Origin: Chryseobacterium arachidis
Lineage (GTDB): Bacteria; Bacteroidota; Bacteroidia; Flavobacteriales; Weeksellaceae
Assembly (NCBI RefSeq): GCF_900129245.1
Contig: NZ_FQUT01000002.1
Span: 62,001-126,000 of the forward strand
Length of the DNA: 64,000 nucleotides
Direction: 5' to 3'
Positions within the stretch are counted from its first letter, which is position 1, and each line of letters opens with the position of its first letter. The notes beneath the pieces are model-generated. The model was given only the letters and a program-made list of their open reading frames with translations, made no database searches and was not told the origin of the DNA. Shown piece by piece: positions 62,066 to 64,000 of the stretch. Position numbers and translations under genes: made by a program.

Positions 62066-63532
62066 CTAATTCAAAACGTAAGAAGTTCCGTCTCTTCCGT
62101 CTTTCAGCTCGATACCTTCTGCAAGAAGTTTATCACGGATTTGGTCTGAAAGTTCAAAGTTTTTCGATTTTCTTGCCTGATTTCTTAGTTCAATTAAAAC
62201 TTTCAGCGTTTGATCTAATTTTTCGTTATTATTCTCTTCAATAGTCTGAAGTCCTAAAACATCGAAAACAAGAGCATGTAAAGTAGATTTTAATTCCTCT
62301 AGATCTTTCGTTGAAATCGTTTCTTTAGCATCATTCAAAGCAAAAATATATTTTACGGCTTCAAATAAATGCGCAATTAAAACCGGAGAATTGAAATCAT
62401 CCGTTAACGCATCATACGCCTTATTTTTCCACTCTTCAAGGCTGAAACCGGATTGTTTTTCGTCATTTGGAGCAATATTATTTAAAACTTTAATCGCTTC
62501 CATTAATCTGATGAATCCTTTTTCACTCGCCAGCATGGCATCATTAGAAATATCCAAAACGCTTCTGTAATGAGCCTGTAAAAAGCAAAAACGTACAATT
62601 GACGGATGGAAAGGTTTTTCAAAGAAATCATTTTCACCAGTCACCAACTGCATTGGCAAAATGTAATTCCCTGTGGATTTACTCATACGTTGAGAATTCA
62701 TCGTCAACATATTGGCGTGCATCCAATAATTTACAGGAGCGGTATCGTTGCAGGCTTTTCCTTGTGCAATTTCACATTCGTGGTGAGGGAATTTCAAATC
62801 CATTCCACCTCCGTGAATATCGAAAGTTTCCCCTAAATATTTCGTGCTCATTGCAGTACATTCAAGGTGCCATCCCGGGAAACCTTCTCCCCAAGGCGAA
62901 TTCCATCTCATAATGTGTGCAGGGGAAGCTTTTTTCCACAATGCAAAATCCTGTGGATTTTTCTTTTCTCCTTGCCCGTCCAAATCACGAGTATTGGCAA
63001 AAAGTTCTTCAATATTTCTTTTTGAAAGTTCGCCATAATTTAAACCTCTTCTGTTGTATTCCAAAACATCGAAATACACAGAACCATTGCTTTCGTAGGC
63101 GAATCCTCTTTCAATTAATTTTTGTGTCAATTCAATTTGTTCCACGATATGACCTGTTGCAGTCGGTTCGATATTCGGAGGCAATAAATTGAACAGATCC
63201 AGAACTTTATGAAAATCTACCGTATATTTCTGTACAATTTCCATAGGTTCCAGTTTCTCAAGACGGGTCTGTTTTACGAATCGGTCGTTATTTACATCTC
63301 CATCGTCGGTAAGGTGACCGGCATCGGTGATATTTCTTACATATCTTACTTTATAGCCCAAATGCATCAAACTTCTGTAAATAAAGTCGAAAGAAAGGAA
63401 AGTTCTCACATTTCCCAAATGTACGTTGCTGTAAACCGTCGGCCCACAAACGTACATTCCCACATTTCCGTCTAAAATAGGTTTAAATATTTCTTTTTCT
63501 CCCGCAAGCGAGTTGTATATTTTTAATTGCAT
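62066..63532 (-). CDS. cysS: cysteinyl-tRNA synthetase
   Basis: A 488-residue class I synthetase charging tRNA-Cys. The N-terminal [14 protein letters not shown] has C29 and the HIGH-type HLGN (38-41). The middle has the GWHLECTAM block with zinc-binding cysteine, HHECEIAQ, and the RMSKSTGN signature. Complete. Directly upstream lies a 25-codon ORF with a run of cysteine codons, which suggests that cysS expression answers to charged tRNA-Cys levels. Confidence 0.97.
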   Translation of the reverse strand: MQLKIYNSLAGEKEIFKPILDGNVGMYVCGPTVYSNVHLGNVRTFLSFDFIYRSLMHLGYKVRYVRNITDAGHLTDDGDVNNDRFVKQTRLEKLEPMEIVQKYTVDFHKVLDLFNLLPPNIEPTATGHIVEQIELTQKLIERGFAYESNGSVYFDVLEYNRRGLNYGELSKRNIEELFANTRDLDGQGEKKNPQDFALWKKASPAHIMRWNSPWGEGFPGWHLECTAMSTKYLGETFDIHGGGMDLKFPHHECEIAQGKACNDTAPVNYWMHANMLTMNSQRMSKSTGNYILPMQLVTGENDFFEKPFHPSIVRFCFLQAHYRSVLDISNDAMLASEKGFIRLMEAIKVLNNIAPNDEKQSGFSLEEWKNKAYDALTDDFNSPVLIAHLFEAVKYIFALNDAKETISTKDLEELKSTLHALVFDVLGLQTIEENNNEKLDQTLKVLIELRNQARKSKNFELSDQIRDKLLAEGIELKDGRDGTSYVLN

Positions 63533-63602
63533 TTTTTTATTTTGATTTAATGATTTTTAAAATTTAGTGTAAAGTTTTATTTTATTAAAAGATGAAAACC
63601 TT

Positions 63603-63680
63603 TTAACAACAGCAAATACAGCAACAACAAATAATGGTTGTTACGAAAATCCTGTCTGAAACTTTTTTAAATTTTATCAT
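63603..63680 (-). CDS. putative cysteine leader peptide upstream of cysS
   Basis: A 25-codon ORF, ATG at 63680, TAA at 63603. It reads MIKFKKVSDRIFVTT then IICCCCICCC-stop: seven of the last eight sense codons are Cys (TGT TGT TGC TGT ATT TGC TGT TGT). The start lies 2 bp after the stop of the DinB-family gene, and the stop is 70 bp before the cysS start. Such a run just ahead of a Cys-tRNA synthetase is what a ribosome-stalling attenuator would need. Two small hairpins overlap it (AACAAC/GTTGTT, and TTAAAAG/CTTTTAA over the stop). No T-rich terminator is seen, so control may act at translation. A thiol- or metal-binding micropeptide is the alternative. Confidence 0.7.
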   Translation of the reverse strand: MIKFKKVSDRIFVTTIICCCCICCC

Positions 63681-63682
63681 TA

Positions 63683-64000
63683 TTAAATTGCTTTTAAGTG
63701 ATGTTGTAAATGACTAATATAATCATTAATAATAAATTCCAAAGTAAAAATTTGCGATTCTGTTTTAGTCATATCACAGGTTCTCTGCAAAGCTTCGTCC
63801 GGAATATTTTCGACAACATTAACAATCTGAAGATTGAGAAACTTCCAAAGATTAATAATATCCGAAGTCGGAACATTCTGATAATTCTGAGCTTTTACCC
63901 AAAAATTCTGATCATAAACAATATTCTCGTTTTCTTTGTATTGAGTAACTACAAATCTCCTGATATTTGCCAAAGCACTATCACAAAGGTGCCCTAAAAT
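63683..64000 (-). CDS. DinB family protein (5' part outside window)
   Basis: C-terminal 105 codons of a DinB/YfiT-type four-helix protein; the frame is open to the window edge. It begins with LGHLCDSALANIRRFV, the typical helix with metal-binding His, and ends with DYISHLQHHLKAI, which carries the second histidine pair. Members bind a divalent metal and are often thiol-dependent transferases, including bacillithiol-linked ones. It directly precedes the leader ORF and cysS and is probably co-transcribed. An ATG-less internal TTG at 63973 is not its start. Confidence 0.85.
   Translation of the reverse strand: MLGHLCDSALANIRRFVVTQYKENENIVYDQNFWVKAQNYQNVPTSDIINLWKFLNLQIVNVVENIPDEALQRTCDMTKTESQIFTLEFIINDYISHLQHHLKAI

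Noticed and set aside
63710..63997. Plus-strand 95-codon ORF at the right edge
   Set aside because: Antisense to the DinB-family gene, whose sequence and histidine motifs are recognisable.
1..64000. tRNA or rRNA genes
   Set aside because: Intergenic regions were read for cloverleaf TTC/CCA-like arms and rRNA signatures; none was convincing, but a covariance-model search was not possible.

Overview
The window is low-GC DNA from a member of the Bacteroidota, most likely a flavobacterium of the Chryseobacterium type (Weeksellaceae). Supporting signs are TAnnTTTG-type -7 promoter elements, SPII lipoproteins of the flavobacterial kind, a type IX secretion (T9SS) sorting domain, BshA (bacillithiol synthesis), DUF4292, DUF4254 and DUF2851 families, and paralogous M1 peptidases. 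No rRNA, tRNA, CRISPR array, prophage or transposase gene was seen. All identifications rest on reading the sequence and on family knowledge; no database search was run.

Layout. 1-9191 (minus strand): a phenylacetate degradation operon, paaK-paaE-paaA-paaB-paaC-(alpha/beta hydrolase)-paaD-paaG-(S23-type four-helix-bundle ORF)-paaH, preceded by a TetR regulator and a PaaR-like operator at the paaK promoter. Six spacers of the operon carry the same AT-rich inverted repeat, and the four-helix-bundle ORF sits in the loop of one copy. 9688-13119: clpB and an FKBP lipoprotein. 13311-17225: a hypothetical protein, a membrane protein, an overlapping NarL-type two-component pair and an M43 metalloprotease lipoprotein. 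17284-23452: a GNAT, two M1 aminopeptidase-like proteins, a small membrane protein and a secreted EEP-family hydrolase. 23531-27317: an accessory cassette of a cytoplasmic subtilase, a standalone I9-like inhibitor, two unknown proteins and a DUF2589 protein interrupted by an in-frame TGA. 27833-31632: a dienoyl-CoA-reductase-like SDR, a DUF1573 protein and an OmpR-type two-component pair. 31909-37007: GH92 mannosidase, hxlR/azoR divergent pair and dihydroorotase. 37129-44078: an envelope operon (flippase, nucleotidyltransferase, DUF4292, EnvC, TatA, DUF4254, lipoprotein, ribA). 44149-49887: lipoprotein, GH3 glycosidase, bshA, DUF2851, PspC and GNAT. 49919-57631: two CarboxypepD_reg-like proteins, a RecB/AddA-like helicase-nuclease, ferritin, and secreted low-complexity proteins. 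57767-64000: malQ, a T9SS cargo protein, cysS and a truncated DinB-family gene.

Most notable. (1) A 25-codon ORF at 63603-63680, directly upstream of cysS, ends in IICCCCICCC-stop: seven cysteine codons in the last eight. It looks like a cysteine-sensing leader peptide. (2) The subtilase / I9-like inhibitor / DUF2589 cassette is a candidate undescribed intracellular protease system. (3) The S23-type ORF and the ORF-less paa spacers share one repeat framework, which suggests a small mobile element family. (4) Several families of dispersed hairpin repeats fill the gaps between genes.
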